Shown: positions 14,918-24,400 of the stretch, piece after piece
Position numbering within the stretch: the first letter of the stretch is position 1
Layout: every line of letters starts with the position of its first letter
Virus record (IMG/VR): IMGVR_UViG_3300048835_000760
Location: 1-45,512 of that record
Source: a virus
DNA: 45,512 nt
Reading direction: 5' to 3' (one strand)
Notes under the pieces: generated by a model
Databases searched by the model: none
What the model was told of the DNA's origin: nothing
What the model saw: the letters and a program-made list of their open reading frames with translations, nothing else
Made by a program: the position numbers and the translations under genes

Positions 14918-15205
14918 TTATAGTTTATTAGCTTCTAGAATTTTTCGGGCTGCAACCCCTTCCGCTTTTTCTTCAGCGGCAAATTCTAAAAGGAGATTAA
15001 AAATTTTCGGATTTTTAGTATGTCCTAATTTGACCTTACGGACAACTTGTCTTGATACTTGGATTTCATTCTTTAATGCAAGCGAAACTATCTCCTGCGC
15101 ATATCCATAACCGAGATAACCGTCCAGCAATTCGATGGCACTCAGCGCTTCTTCTTCGCTCAAACTGTAATTGTTACAAAATGCATCGATACGTTCTTTA
15201 TGCAT
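14918..15205 (-). CDS. Cro-like DNA-binding protein
   Basis: From ATG 15205 the product has 95 residues; a TTG at 15259 would give 113 and a shorter leader, so the start is uncertain. The centre and C-terminus (VSRQVVRKVKLGHTKNPKIF) look like a helix-turn-helix with a basic recognition helix, in the style of phage Cro/antirepressor proteins. It is the first leftward gene, divergent from the XRE repressor, with two palindromic operators between them. It likely represses the lysogenic promoter or starts the lytic programme. Confidence 0.6.
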   Translation of the reverse strand: MHKERIDAFCNNYSLSEEEALSAIELLDGYLGYGYAQEIVSLALKNEIQVSRQVVRKVKLGHTKNPKIFNLLLEFAAEEKAEGVAARKILEANKL

Positions 15206-15240
15206 TTGCACATCGTATAATGTGAGATTTTCATTTATAT

Positions 15241-15280
15241 TTGTTCTTGATTGTTCCAAAGCGTTCTAATTTGTTCCAAA
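15241..15280. repeat. Four tandem 10-bp units in the leader of the Cro-like gene
   Basis: Four consecutive 10-base units share GTTC at the same phase. Two of them, 15251-15260 and 15271-15280, are identical TTGTTCCAAA. Spacing of one helical turn suggests stacked binding of a protein on one DNA face. They lie just inside the leftward transcript. Confidence 0.45.
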
Positions 15281-15308
15281 TGTATGTCCTATCTGACACA
15301 TTTGCAAA
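15277..15308 (-). promoter_or_regulatory. Leftward early promoter with operator in its spacer
   Basis: On the minus strand TTTG (15308-15305), a 20-base spacer and TACATTTG (15284-15277) match the Bacteroidota -33/-7 consensus exactly. The palindrome TGTC-N6-GACA at 15285-15298 fills the spacer next to the -7 box, so the repressor should block this promoter directly. Confidence 0.75.
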
Positions 15309-15329
15309 TAAAAAATGTCTGTAATGACA
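15285..15329. promoter_or_regulatory. Repressor operators OL/OR-like pair
   Basis: Two copies of TGTC-N6-GACA occur at 15285-15298 and 15316-15329, 31 bases centre to centre, which is close to three helical turns. They separate the XRE repressor gene from the Cro-like gene. A related wider palindrome, GTGTCA-N6-TGACAC, overlaps the end of the repressor gene near 15661-15678. Confidence 0.65.
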
Positions 15330-15348
15330 ATTTATATTCATTCTAAAT

Positions 15349-15672
15349 ATGGGAGTAGGGAAAAAGTTGAAGTTTCTTATCAAGCAAAAAGGGATATCGC
15401 AACGCCAATTTGCTGATAACATTGAGGAAAACATAACTCAAGTAAACAAAGTGCTCAACGAGGAGCGAACACCTAATTATGAATTTTTAGTAAAGGCACT
15501 TACCTATTTCGGCGAAGTAGATTTGAATTGGCTGCTGCGCGATGACTATGCCCTGGATGCTCCCATTCCAAAAGTGGATGAAAATAGAGCTGCATATTCT
15601 GTAGATGTCATACAGGACATCACTGAAATTGAAGAAATAATTACTCGTTTGAAGCAAAAAGTGTCACAATAA
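15349..15672 (+). CDS. XRE-family HTH repressor (CI-like)
   Basis: The 107-residue protein starts with a classic Cro/CI-type HTH (LKFLIKQKGISQRQFADNI, then NITQVNKVLNEERTPNYEF) over residues 6-45, and ends in a charged helix that may dimerise. It has no S24 peptidase domain, so RecA-stimulated self-cleavage is unlikely and induction must work another way. It diverges from the Cro-like gene across two palindromic operators and precedes the integrase on the same strand, as expected for a lysogeny module. Confidence 0.8.
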   Translation: MGVGKKLKFLIKQKGISQRQFADNIEENITQVNKVLNEERTPNYEFLVKALTYFGEVDLNWLLRDDYALDAPIPKVDENRAAYSVDVIQDITEIEEIITRLKQKVSQ

Positions 15673-15692
15673 TGACACACGATTATTATAAA

Positions 15693-15832
15693 TAACCTGA
15701 TAATTAACCTGTTAACTATTGTGTAGGAATCCCTCCGCGGTCACTAATAACCTAAATACCTATTAATAAGGGAAAGCAGGTACCTGAAAATCAAGTACCT
15801 GCATTTTCAATTAATTTAAACTAACAGGTATT
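15693..15832. other. Probable attP with tRNA 3'-end core
   Basis: The segment AATCCCTCCGCGGTCACT at about 15728-15745 reads as the 3' strand of a T-stem (CCCTC), a 7-base acceptor strand (CGCGGTC) and a discriminator, that is, the 3' end of a tRNA gene without an encoded CCA. It lies within 110 bases upstream of the integrase start. TAACCT(G) sequences at 15693, 15705 and 15748 and an inverted copy at 15822-15830 could be arm-type integrase sites. Phages commonly integrate at tRNA 3' ends and restore them from attP. The host tRNA identity is not determined. Confidence 0.55.
15776..15802 (+). terminator. Hairpin between repressor and integrase
   Basis: GCAGGTAC and GTACCTGC (15776-15783 and 15795-15802) form an 8-bp perfect stem with an 11-base loop, followed by ATTTTC. 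It may end the repressor transcript. Because it lies inside the attP region, a structural role in recombination is also possible. Confidence 0.5.
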
Positions 15833-17020
15833 ATGGTTGCCCAAGAAGCTATTTTTGACACAAGAGTTGACACAAAGAAATTGTTTGTGTCAGTAAAAAC
15901 TAAATTCATTCCACGCAGTTATCAAAATAAGGAAGGCCTTTCACTTCTTTATCTACACATTACCGGTAATCAACAGCGAAATAGAATTCCCCTGGATATA
16001 TATGTAAGGGTGAAAGATTTTTGCCCGAAAGAGCAAAGGCTAAAGACTACCGATGGCCACTCAAAGGATCTCAATCTAATTATTGATAACCTGCAGAGTA
16101 AAATCACTTCTATTAAAACAACCTATCGACTAGCCAATAAAAAATTGGACGTCGATTCGCTTACTGAAGAATTTATAAATGGCATTCCACGAATCAATTT
16201 TTTTGCATTTGCAGATTGGTTCCTTCAAAAACAAAAAGGACAGCTCGCGAAAGGCACCTATGAAAAGCAGTATTATATGCTGGAAAAATGGAAACGCTGG
16301 AAGAAAACCATTTACTTCACAGAACTTGACCAAAAATTTATCTTGAACTTCCGGCAGTGGATGAATAAGCTAGGAAACAATAAAACTACTGTTGAAAGCA
16401 ATATTGCAACACTAAAAAAGTTTTTAAATGCCGCAAAAAAACACGGGATTTTATTGCCAATTGATGTTGATGATATTAAGGTAGGCAGTACCACGGGCAA
16501 CAGAACGGACTTAAAACCATCTGAGGTAAACCGCCTGTATGAATATTATAAAAGCAGCTTTATAAATGACCAGAACCGCCTAGTGCTTGGCTACTTTCTC
16601 TTTTCTTGTTTTACTGGGCTTCGTGTTTCCGAAGTATTGTCAATCCATCGCAGTCAATTTGATGAAGGTTTTTTTGAATATTTTGAAAAGAAAAAAGATA
16701 GAATGCAGCGTAGAAACATAAACGAAAGTACCAGGACACTACTTTCTTATTGTGATGGGCTTTTCATTGAAAAGAAAGATCCTATCTATATGAACCGTCA
16801 AATAAAAATAATAGCCAACACCTGTGGAATAACAAAGAAAATTTCATTCCACGTTGGCCGACATACATTTGCTACCAACTTCCTAAGAGCTGGAGGCGAT
16901 GTAGTATCGCTCCAAAATCTTTTAGGGCACAGCAATATAAAGCAGACTATGATCTACGTTCACATTGTGGAGAGCGAGGTAAACGAAAAGGTTTTTATAA
17001 TAGACAAATTATTCAATTGA
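15833..17020 (+). CDS. int: Tyrosine recombinase integrase
   Basis: The 395-residue protein integrates the phage into the host chromosome and, with helper factors, excises it. An N-terminal arm-binding region and a SAM-like core-binding domain (about residues 120-205) precede the catalytic domain. Visible catalytic residues are R264 (TGLRVSE), H340 and R343 (HVGRHTF), H366 (LLGHSN) and the nucleophile Y375 (IYVHI). It lies directly downstream of the probable attP and is convergent with the tail operon, overlapping its last gene by 12 bases. All key residues are present, so it should be active. Confidence 0.93.
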   Translation: MVAQEAIFDTRVDTKKLFVSVKTKFIPRSYQNKEGLSLLYLHITGNQQRNRIPLDIYVRVKDFCPKEQRLKTTDGHSKDLNLIIDNLQSKITSIKTTYRLANKKLDVDSLTEEFINGIPRINFFAFADWFLQKQKGQLAKGTYEKQYYMLEKWKRWKKTIYFTELDQKFILNFRQWMNKLGNNKTTVESNIATLKKFLNAAKKHGILLPIDVDDIKVGSTTGNRTDLKPSEVNRLYEYYKSSFINDQNRLVLGYFLFSCFTGLRVSEVLSIHRSQFDEGFFEYFEKKKDRMQRRNINESTRTLLSYCDGLFIEKKDPIYMNRQIKIIANTCGITKKISFHVGRHTFATNFLRAGGDVVSLQNLLGHSNIKQTMIYVHIVESEVNEKVFIIDKLFN

Positions 17021-18847
17021 AAGTGTTTCAATTTCTGTTTGAATAATTCCCGGAGCCATATTCTTTTTAGAAAGGCTGACAACCGCATGATATATACCGT
17101 AAGCAAATATGGTACTGCGAACCTGCAGATCGCGAACGTTTAAATCATAATCGTTAAAGGTCCACAAATACCCTATAGCTTTTAATAGAAAATCAATCCA
17201 GTCTTTGTAGTCGTTTTCGTAAACTGCAGGTATCATCAAGTTGCTGGGATCTTTTGTTAAATTCAACGTACCTATCAGCCCATCATAAAGAACTAGCTGA
17301 ATTTTTTGTTTATCATCCAAGAAACCGTGGGCGGTAATTACGGTATTTTTTGATTTTAGTGGCAGGGGTACGGCGTCAATAATTATTTCCTCTGTACCTT
17401 CTTTGGCTACATAAGGTGATAGACTTACGCCATTATGATCAATGTATAGAGATGGAAATTCATAATCTTCAGATTCAATCTCGGTAAATTTCAGTTCGAA
17501 AGTTTTTCCCTGGTTAAAACTTCGTTCTGGTTCCATCACCTCGCGTTGACTTAAATCTTTGACAGCTGTTTTGCCAATTTGATTTTTTACCAAATCAATT
17601 GAAACAACGTTTCCGCTTATTGATACACCATAATTTTTCCAAAGCTTTACCGCTTTATATAAATCACCAAATGTAACATCGGGCACACATTTGGTTAAAT
17701 CAATTTCATTAGGCAAAATTAAAGTAGGGGTTGCCGAACCGTCCGGATTGTATTTAGTCAGTTGGGAAATGGTAACATCTAATATGGTAGCATCATAAAT
17801 AATACCACCTCCAGAATGTTGATAAGGCAATTGAACAGATTGAAACTCTAATACCGGAGGCGTATCTCCTGGAAACATTTCCAAAATTAAATCTACCATA
17901 ACAAAGAACTCGCCCTGCTCTACTTGCCAAAATCCTATCTGTTGACCTTTGTAAAAAAATTTCGCAAAGGCTTGAAACAAGTGCGTTCCCTCGCTCCTCA
18001 CAAACAAATTGCCCCTTACGGCATACCTGCCTGGTTCCGTAAGGGTGAGATCACTTTCGTATCGTCCAAAACCATCAATAATTTCAATTTCTTCATCCGT
18101 TTTTACAATCATTTCCTGTTTACCATCATCAGTTATGGTACTGTAAAAATCGCTAAGGGTATATAGCCAGGCGTTTTTAAATTCCGGATCTTCCAGAATA
18201 TCACCTGCAAGGGTATAGCCTTTATCAGCAAACCCTGTTTTTAAAACATATAAAAGCGAAGGTAGTGGCTGCATAACGTTACGGTTAATTTGCACATCTT
18301 CTACAACGTCATATTCATTTTCAAGAAATGCAGTACCGTTGTGATTGTTTATTCTCCCTTCAAAAAATTCCCATTGCGGGCTTTCCGTATCAAATTTATC
18401 TGTAAATATTTGCGGAAAATTATAATCCGTCGCCGGGTATGCCAGGGAAATTTTATCTTGAGCGTGCTCAAAGATAGTTTCCCCGCTAAGTTCAAATCTA
18501 TGGAGCGGTAGCTGCGCTAGCTTTTTATCAAAATTTGGGAACTCCTCAAACCCATAGCGTATTTGAAACTCTATCTTTCGGCCAATAATTTTTTCAATTT
18601 CCATTACCGCTTCGTGCTCAACGTCCAAAACATAAAAGGTTACGTCAAATATAGTCTGAACGTTTCGTGCCGCATACTGGCTAATAAAACGAAATGCAGC
18701 ATCTTCCTCATCAGTAAGGATCTTACTAATGGGGAAGGTATATTTAGTGAAGATTTTATCGCTGAACCAACTGTTTTCCTCTACCATTGTGAAAGAGGTA
18801 TCAATAAGATTCAGTTGAAAATCAGAATGTATTATTTTCAATTTCAT
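17009..18847 (-). CDS. Tail tip/baseplate protein
   Basis: The 612-residue, mostly beta protein has no signal, membrane or enzymatic motif that I recognise. It is the last gene of the tail operon, overlapping the large tail protein upstream by 26 bases, in the place where siphophages encode tail-tip hub or central fibre proteins. Its opening (IIHSDFQLNLIDTSFTMVEE) is reminiscent of Bacteroidota phage tail proteins. It ends 12 bases inside the convergent integrase gene. Confidence 0.55.
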   Translation of the reverse strand: MKLKIIHSDFQLNLIDTSFTMVEENSWFSDKIFTKYTFPISKILTDEEDAAFRFISQYAARNVQTIFDVTFYVLDVEHEAVMEIEKIIGRKIEFQIRYGFEEFPNFDKKLAQLPLHRFELSGETIFEHAQDKISLAYPATDYNFPQIFTDKFDTESPQWEFFEGRINNHNGTAFLENEYDVVEDVQINRNVMQPLPSLLYVLKTGFADKGYTLAGDILEDPEFKNAWLYTLSDFYSTITDDGKQEMIVKTDEEIEIIDGFGRYESDLTLTEPGRYAVRGNLFVRSEGTHLFQAFAKFFYKGQQIGFWQVEQGEFFVMVDLILEMFPGDTPPVLEFQSVQLPYQHSGGGIIYDATILDVTISQLTKYNPDGSATPTLILPNEIDLTKCVPDVTFGDLYKAVKLWKNYGVSISGNVVSIDLVKNQIGKTAVKDLSQREVMEPERSFNQGKTFELKFTEIESEDYEFPSLYIDHNGVSLSPYVAKEGTEEIIIDAVPLPLKSKNTVITAHGFLDDKQKIQLVLYDGLIGTLNLTKDPSNLMIPAVYENDYKDWIDFLLKAIGYLWTFNDYDLNVRDLQVRSTIFAYGIYHAVVSLSKKNMAPGIIQTEIETLSIE

Positions 18848-21050
18848 GTGTTGGGTTTATTTTGAAAGCCACATCGTATTGATACGTTCCGGCATCTGAA
18901 TCTACATTGGTTAACTTTGAGTCATTTGGCACCAACTGAATTGGTTCGCGATCTTCTGTAAAAACAATCCACGCACGGTTAGCATCGGCAAGACTATCGA
19001 TGCGTTCTTGATTGCTTTTCAAAATCCATCCCGTATTTGCTGAAAACTGAAGCGTTCTTTCAGTTGCAACCTTTTCGGTATATTCCAGATATCTTTCAAA
19101 GGAGCGCGCGATCACGCCCTTGTGCTCACTTTTAAATTCATAATCACCCGTGAATTCAAAAGCTTCTAAAATACCATGTTCATTTTCCCACACAAGATGA
19201 TAGCTTTTCTTTCCTTCCGGAAAGACAATATAATATTGTGAAAAATTCGGGTTCTCATCTTCTTGAGTAGTCAGGTTGACAACACGTGCCTCAATCATAT
19301 CGCCTTGCGAAAAAGGAGCAAATGACAATTGCACGCCAAAGAGCTGTGCACTTCCCCGATCCGGATAGATTTTTTTGTACAGTGTTCCATTCCTGTATAT
19401 TTCTATCAATGACATTGAATTGTTTCGATAAACAGGAAGAAGGGTGAATGATTTTTTAGTTACCCTAACCGGAGATTCTTTGTAGTCTATGATGCCAAAG
19501 CTTGAGAAAAAGCGCTTTGGTTTACGCCCTTTTAAAAATTGAATATCGTGATATTCCTTTGAAGGACCTACTTGATCACCAGTTTCACGGCTAATGTATT
19601 TCATCAAAAAATAAACTTTGGCCGGGTTATAATATTTAAAAACCTTGTACCCGAATAGATCTGCACCGCCCCCGGGATTTTGGAAAAACCTAAAGCCAAT
19701 ATCCGTAAGTTTTTTAAGAGATGGCATTGCCTTATGCGCAATGTCGCCGAGCCAAAAATCTGAAAGGCCATTAAAAATACCCTTGGTAAAATCTGCAGGC
19801 AATATCTTTGATTCTGAAGAATTATAAAAATAGCTTTCAATACTCATTAACAGCTGTACCTTATTTAAATTATTACCATAGATGGTTGAAATTCCATCAC
19901 GGTCCTTGGTAAAGTTTATTCCTGTTTTTGAGAATCCAGACTGCAGGCTGTCTACAACCTCTAGCAAAACATCAATGAAATAATTTTCAGAGGCAAATAC
20001 CACTTTGATTTTTCCGGAATAAAAACCAGGATTTAAATTATCAGAGTGGATGGGCTTGATATTCTTTGTAGTAGTATTGTTTCCTGAAGCAGAACCTTCA
20101 AGTTCCAACCAATTGGGATGCGTAATCGTAAAAGCCCCAAAACCTTCAATGGAGAAGCTTTGGTATGGTGCCTCAAGCACTCCCTTTACGGAAGTGAATC
20201 GCAACAATTCTGGGAAAACCCGATTATTTCCAGCCTCGTAAAGATGAATCTTTACATCAACGGCCAAAATCATTGTAGGAACATTAAATAGCGCCTGTAC
20301 TTCGTAAAGGTCACCAGGATCAGGAAGCGAATTTATTGAACTCTCAAGCGTAAAATTAATAGTCTGGTTGCCACTGCCCGAATAGGTTTTAACACCATCA
20401 ATATCACTTACTAGCGCAAACGTTCCGCTTCCACTTAAAGCAATGTGATCTCCTACGGTTACCGTAAATGCACCGTTAACAAAAAGGTTTCGAGAAACGC
20501 TTGAGGGAAGTGTACCTCCCAAAAGATAGTGCATCTCTACAGCTCCTGCAGGAGTAATGTAGATATCACCCACATTAAGACGCACCAGGTCCACATTAAA
20601 ACGTACCGTTTCAATAAATTCAAAAAAGAAATCCTCAATCTTTCCATAAACCAGGAATAATATTTGCGCTCGATAATAGCCGGCAGGAAAATTTATAAAA
20701 TCAAAATCAAGGATATGATCTACGTCTAGGTTTGCCTGCGTTAAATGATAGCCATCTCCGGTAGCATCGGCAATAGGTCCCGAAATGTCGAACATTGGAA
20801 CCCTTTGCCCATTTAAAACAGGATGGGCAATACTCATTTTTACATAAAAATCAGTATAGGTATTTGTACCCATCGAGAAGATGTAATCTTTTATAATGGA
20901 ATTAAGGGTTAAATCGGCAGGCATCGGATTACCAATAAAACTATAAATAGTATAGGGCGTTGGAGGATTAAAAATCCAACCCGTTTGTGGCGGTTTAGAC
21001 GCCGGGTTATTGTTGAAAGCCTGCTGTGCAGATAGCGGTATATTATACAT
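18822..21050 (-). CDS. Large tail protein with BACON/Ig-like beta domains
   Basis: The protein has 742 residues from ATG 21050; a longer in-frame start would overlap the gene before. It is rich in beta structure. A segment near residue 340 (GAFTITHPNWLELEG, later NPGFYSGKIKVVF) resembles a BACON-type domain, a carbohydrate- or mucin-associated module seen in Bacteroidota proteins and some phage tail proteins. It lies two genes after the tape measure gene, the usual position of distal tail and receptor-contacting components. The domain assignment is by pattern only. Confidence 0.55.
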   Translation of the reverse strand: MYNIPLSAQQAFNNNPASKPPQTGWIFNPPTPYTIYSFIGNPMPADLTLNSIIKDYIFSMGTNTYTDFYVKMSIAHPVLNGQRVPMFDISGPIADATGDGYHLTQANLDVDHILDFDFINFPAGYYRAQILFLVYGKIEDFFFEFIETVRFNVDLVRLNVGDIYITPAGAVEMHYLLGGTLPSSVSRNLFVNGAFTVTVGDHIALSGSGTFALVSDIDGVKTYSGSGNQTINFTLESSINSLPDPGDLYEVQALFNVPTMILAVDVKIHLYEAGNNRVFPELLRFTSVKGVLEAPYQSFSIEGFGAFTITHPNWLELEGSASGNNTTTKNIKPIHSDNLNPGFYSGKIKVVFASENYFIDVLLEVVDSLQSGFSKTGINFTKDRDGISTIYGNNLNKVQLLMSIESYFYNSSESKILPADFTKGIFNGLSDFWLGDIAHKAMPSLKKLTDIGFRFFQNPGGGADLFGYKVFKYYNPAKVYFLMKYISRETGDQVGPSKEYHDIQFLKGRKPKRFFSSFGIIDYKESPVRVTKKSFTLLPVYRNNSMSLIEIYRNGTLYKKIYPDRGSAQLFGVQLSFAPFSQGDMIEARVVNLTTQEDENPNFSQYYIVFPEGKKSYHLVWENEHGILEAFEFTGDYEFKSEHKGVIARSFERYLEYTEKVATERTLQFSANTGWILKSNQERIDSLADANRAWIVFTEDREPIQLVPNDSKLTNVDSDAGTYQYDVAFKINPTHEIENNTF

Positions 21051-21055
21051 AGTTT

Positions 21056-21460
21056 TTAGATTATATAGGCAGGTATATTTGCTTTGTCTTGCATCACAAT
21101 AGCATCTATAGTGACTAAAGTCCCTGGAGTGAGCAGCTGCCATATTTCAATGAAAATAGTTTCGTTGTAAACAATTTGTGCTTGATCATCAAATAGAACC
21201 GTGCCGGATGCGCCAAGCTTTTGACCCAGTGCTTCTTGGCAAAAAACAAAAATGCTATCTTGGTCTGTGCCGAATGATATTACCGTTATTTCTTCTGGCG
21301 TATCGCCTTGAATAATTCTTGCCGACATTCCTGTTAAAAAGAAATGGTCCGCAATTGTAGGTCCGTCAAACTCCTCAATTAAATATTCGTGGAGTAGATT
21401 GCACGCAATATTGGCGTTACCATCTGCAAACACTTGCTCGTCTGTATATACTGTGTACAT
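21056..21460 (-). CDS. Small tail-associated protein
   Basis: The 134-residue acidic, beta-rich protein is unrecognised. Its ATG at 21460 shares a base with the stop of the tape measure gene (TAATG), so translation is coupled. A position directly after the tape measure gene suggests a distal-tail-type or tail completion protein. Confidence 0.5.
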   Translation of the reverse strand: MYTVYTDEQVFADGNANIACNLLHEYLIEEFDGPTIADHFFLTGMSARIIQGDTPEEITVISFGTDQDSIFVFCQEALGQKLGASGTVLFDDQAQIVYNETIFIEIWQLLTPGTLVTIDAIVMQDKANIPAYII

Positions 21461-24400
21461 TATATCTGGCTTTTTTGTTTGTATTTTTTTAATTTATCTA
21501 GGTCATCCTGCAATTTTTTGGCATTTTCCATATCGCGAACCAACCAAGCATTAAGTCCATTTTCCTTCAGCTCCCTAAGCAAATCTGAATTCTCAGAAAT
21601 TACAGCCATTAAAGCTATATAATCTGCTTGTGGCACTTGAGCGCTTCCTGCTCTTTCTACATCTGGTGAAGTATATCCCGATTCATAACCACGTACACGA
21701 CGAATTTCACGGCCAACCGAGCTAATCACTTCGGGATTCATTCTTTTAAGGTCAGGATTTGATATAATTAATTCCGGCATTTCACCTACCAGGATGGTAG
21801 GATCCTTAACCAATCCACTTTTAGGTTTACCTCCATAACGTGCATTAAATATTTTACCGTCCTGCTCTCTCTCTACAGGGAAAGTGTCTGGATAATATCC
21901 ACTTTCATACCCACGTACGGGTTTATTTTTTGCAATTATGCCGACTTGAATTGTTCCTAAAGTAGCAGCCAAAGCTCCCATAATTAAACCTACTGGAAGA
22001 AAAGGGGTAGAGTTAAATCCATTTAAAGTAGCCATAGCTGCAGTTGCAATAGCATTGGCAAGTTGCATTTTCCAAGCTCGTTTTGCCTGTTTGTATTCAA
22101 GGTCTGCCTTACGCTTATCCATATCGGCTTCAAGTGCCGCAATTCCTTGATCATATTGACGCTGATTAATCAATTTAGAATCCAAATTGTTTTTCAGCTT
22201 GGTTCTTTCTTTGTTTTGATTCCGCTCAAACTGCCTTAAATGACGATTCTCGTTATCATTTACATATTGGTAATAGGTTGACCAAGCATTTAAAAAACCT
22301 TGAACAGCTTGCCCAGCAGCATTTATTTTAGATTCTACAGTATCTAAATTTGTAAATGTGTCAACCCAATCTTGTGCAGAAAAACCGAAGATGTCTATTT
22401 TTCCCCCGGTACCAAGATCCAATCCATCTGTTTCTCCAGAGCCTGATAGCTTTGCTTTTTCAGCAGCTACTTCTGCAAGCTTCAGCTTGATATCATCGAG
22501 CATCTTTTCCATTTCGGCTTTTTGCTCTGGAGTAAGTATCTCCAAATCAAAACCACCGAAACTACCCTCATCCATTATGTAGTTGAATTGACGTATCAAT
22601 TCTTCCAAATGCTTGGCTTCTGCCTCTAACTCTTCTTTTTGGTGGAGTTCCCGCAGTTCTTTTTGCGCTTCCTTATTGCCTGCATAGGCAGCCAGTTCTT
22701 CAGCGTATTTGGTTTGGCGTAGGGTTTTGGAACGTTGATAGTTTTCCTCTTCAGCTTTAAATTGTTCGCTTAGGCCTTTCATAATGAAAGTACCGCGATC
22801 TTTTTCATAAAGTTCCTGTTCCAAACGCAGCTGCGCACGGATGGCTCCGTTTTTACGTATTTGGTCTTCAGTCAACTTTCCTTCAGTAACCAACTGCTCG
22901 GAAAGCTTTTGCATTTTTATATCATGCTGCGTGTCATAAACTGCCAGCTCTGCTAGAAATGCATCGTCAATAAGTTGGGCTTTTAGAAGAAGGTTTTGGC
23001 GCAGGATTTCAATACTCTCATCCTTTTCTGCTTTTTGTTTTGGATCTTTTCCTGGCGGCGTGAATACACGCACCAATTCCCACTTACCATTTTTAAAGAT
23101 GAAGGTCTGGCCACCCATTTCTTTGGTGTCACCTTCTTTGGGTCCAGTTTCCTCCGGAGAAATAAGATTGGTTGCGTCCTGCGGCGTGAAATTCAATTCA
23201 TTTAATTTAGCAACTAAATCTGCCTCACGGTTTAATTGAATTTCTATTTCCTTATTGACCTGGTTATAGGCTGAACGTGCTTGATAGAGTTCTTTATAGC
23301 CGTCCAAACGCTCAAGAAGTTTTTGCTTTTCTACTTGAGAAAGCACTTCTGAATTTTTTATTTCGGCAATATCATCTGCATATTTACTCTCAAAGAATTT
23401 TTTACGGCTTTCAAACTCCTTTAAAGCATCCCTTTGGCGAATGGCAAGAACTTTTTGTTCCTCCTTTACTCCAACTAGACGTGATGCAAGTGTGGATGCT
23501 TCTTCATCTGCAGCCAGACGCTTCATTTTAATTTGCTCCCTTACGGCATCTGTATTTAAAATATAAGCTCCGGTCTCTTTATCGATAGCCATTACAGATT
23601 CGCCCAAACGATCCTTTAAGCGAAGAGTAATTATATCCAATTCTTCTTTTGCCTCGGCCGTGGGTTCTACTCCATCAGCCGTGAGCTCTTCATATCGATC
23701 CAAAAGATTTTGACTCTCATTTGCTAGTTTCCTGTTCGCTTTTGCTGACTCGTAAGTAACTTGGATCTCCTTATCAATTTCCTCGTTTACATCTTTGATA
23801 GCACCTATTAACCGGCCAAAAATGGTAACCAAACCAGTAAGTAGGTTTGATACAGCCTTACCTCCCAACATTCCCTGAAATGCCTTGGAAACTTTCTCCA
23901 TTGTAGCAGCCAGGTTGTTGTTTTTTACGTTGTATTCATTTATAAGTGAAGTGCCATCCTTCATAGATTGGTTGGAAAGCTCCAGGCGGGAACGGAACAA
24001 CTGTTGGTTGTTCGCCATTGCTCCCAAAACTTTATTGGCTCCATCTGCAGATACTCCTAAATAATCTAATGTTTGTGCCGTTTCAGTAGCGTTCATTCCA
24101 CGCAATCCGTCAGCAAACTTGATCATAAATTCTAAAGGATTCTCATTTATGAGTGCTTCAACCTGTTCGGTTGTCAAACCCATTACATCAGCAAATTTTG
24201 AAGCTTCAGTGGATGCCTGGTTCAATACAATTGAATAAGCGCGAGCAGCAATTTCTGCCTGTATCCCACTTTCTTCAAATGCTGCTCCTAAAGCCAATGC
24301 ATCAGCAATACTAGGTTTCAAAGCATCAGACATAGAACCCAAACGCGTGGCAAATTCGGCAATATTGTTTTCAGTGGCCACACCATCTGCACCCAGATCA

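Noticed and set aside
15662-15697. Sixth late promoter, rightward, at the end of the repressor gene
   Set aside because: TGTCACA is present at 15662-15668, but no TAnnTTTG-like box occurs 21 bases downstream; the sequence is better explained as part of the GTGTCA/TGACAC palindrome.
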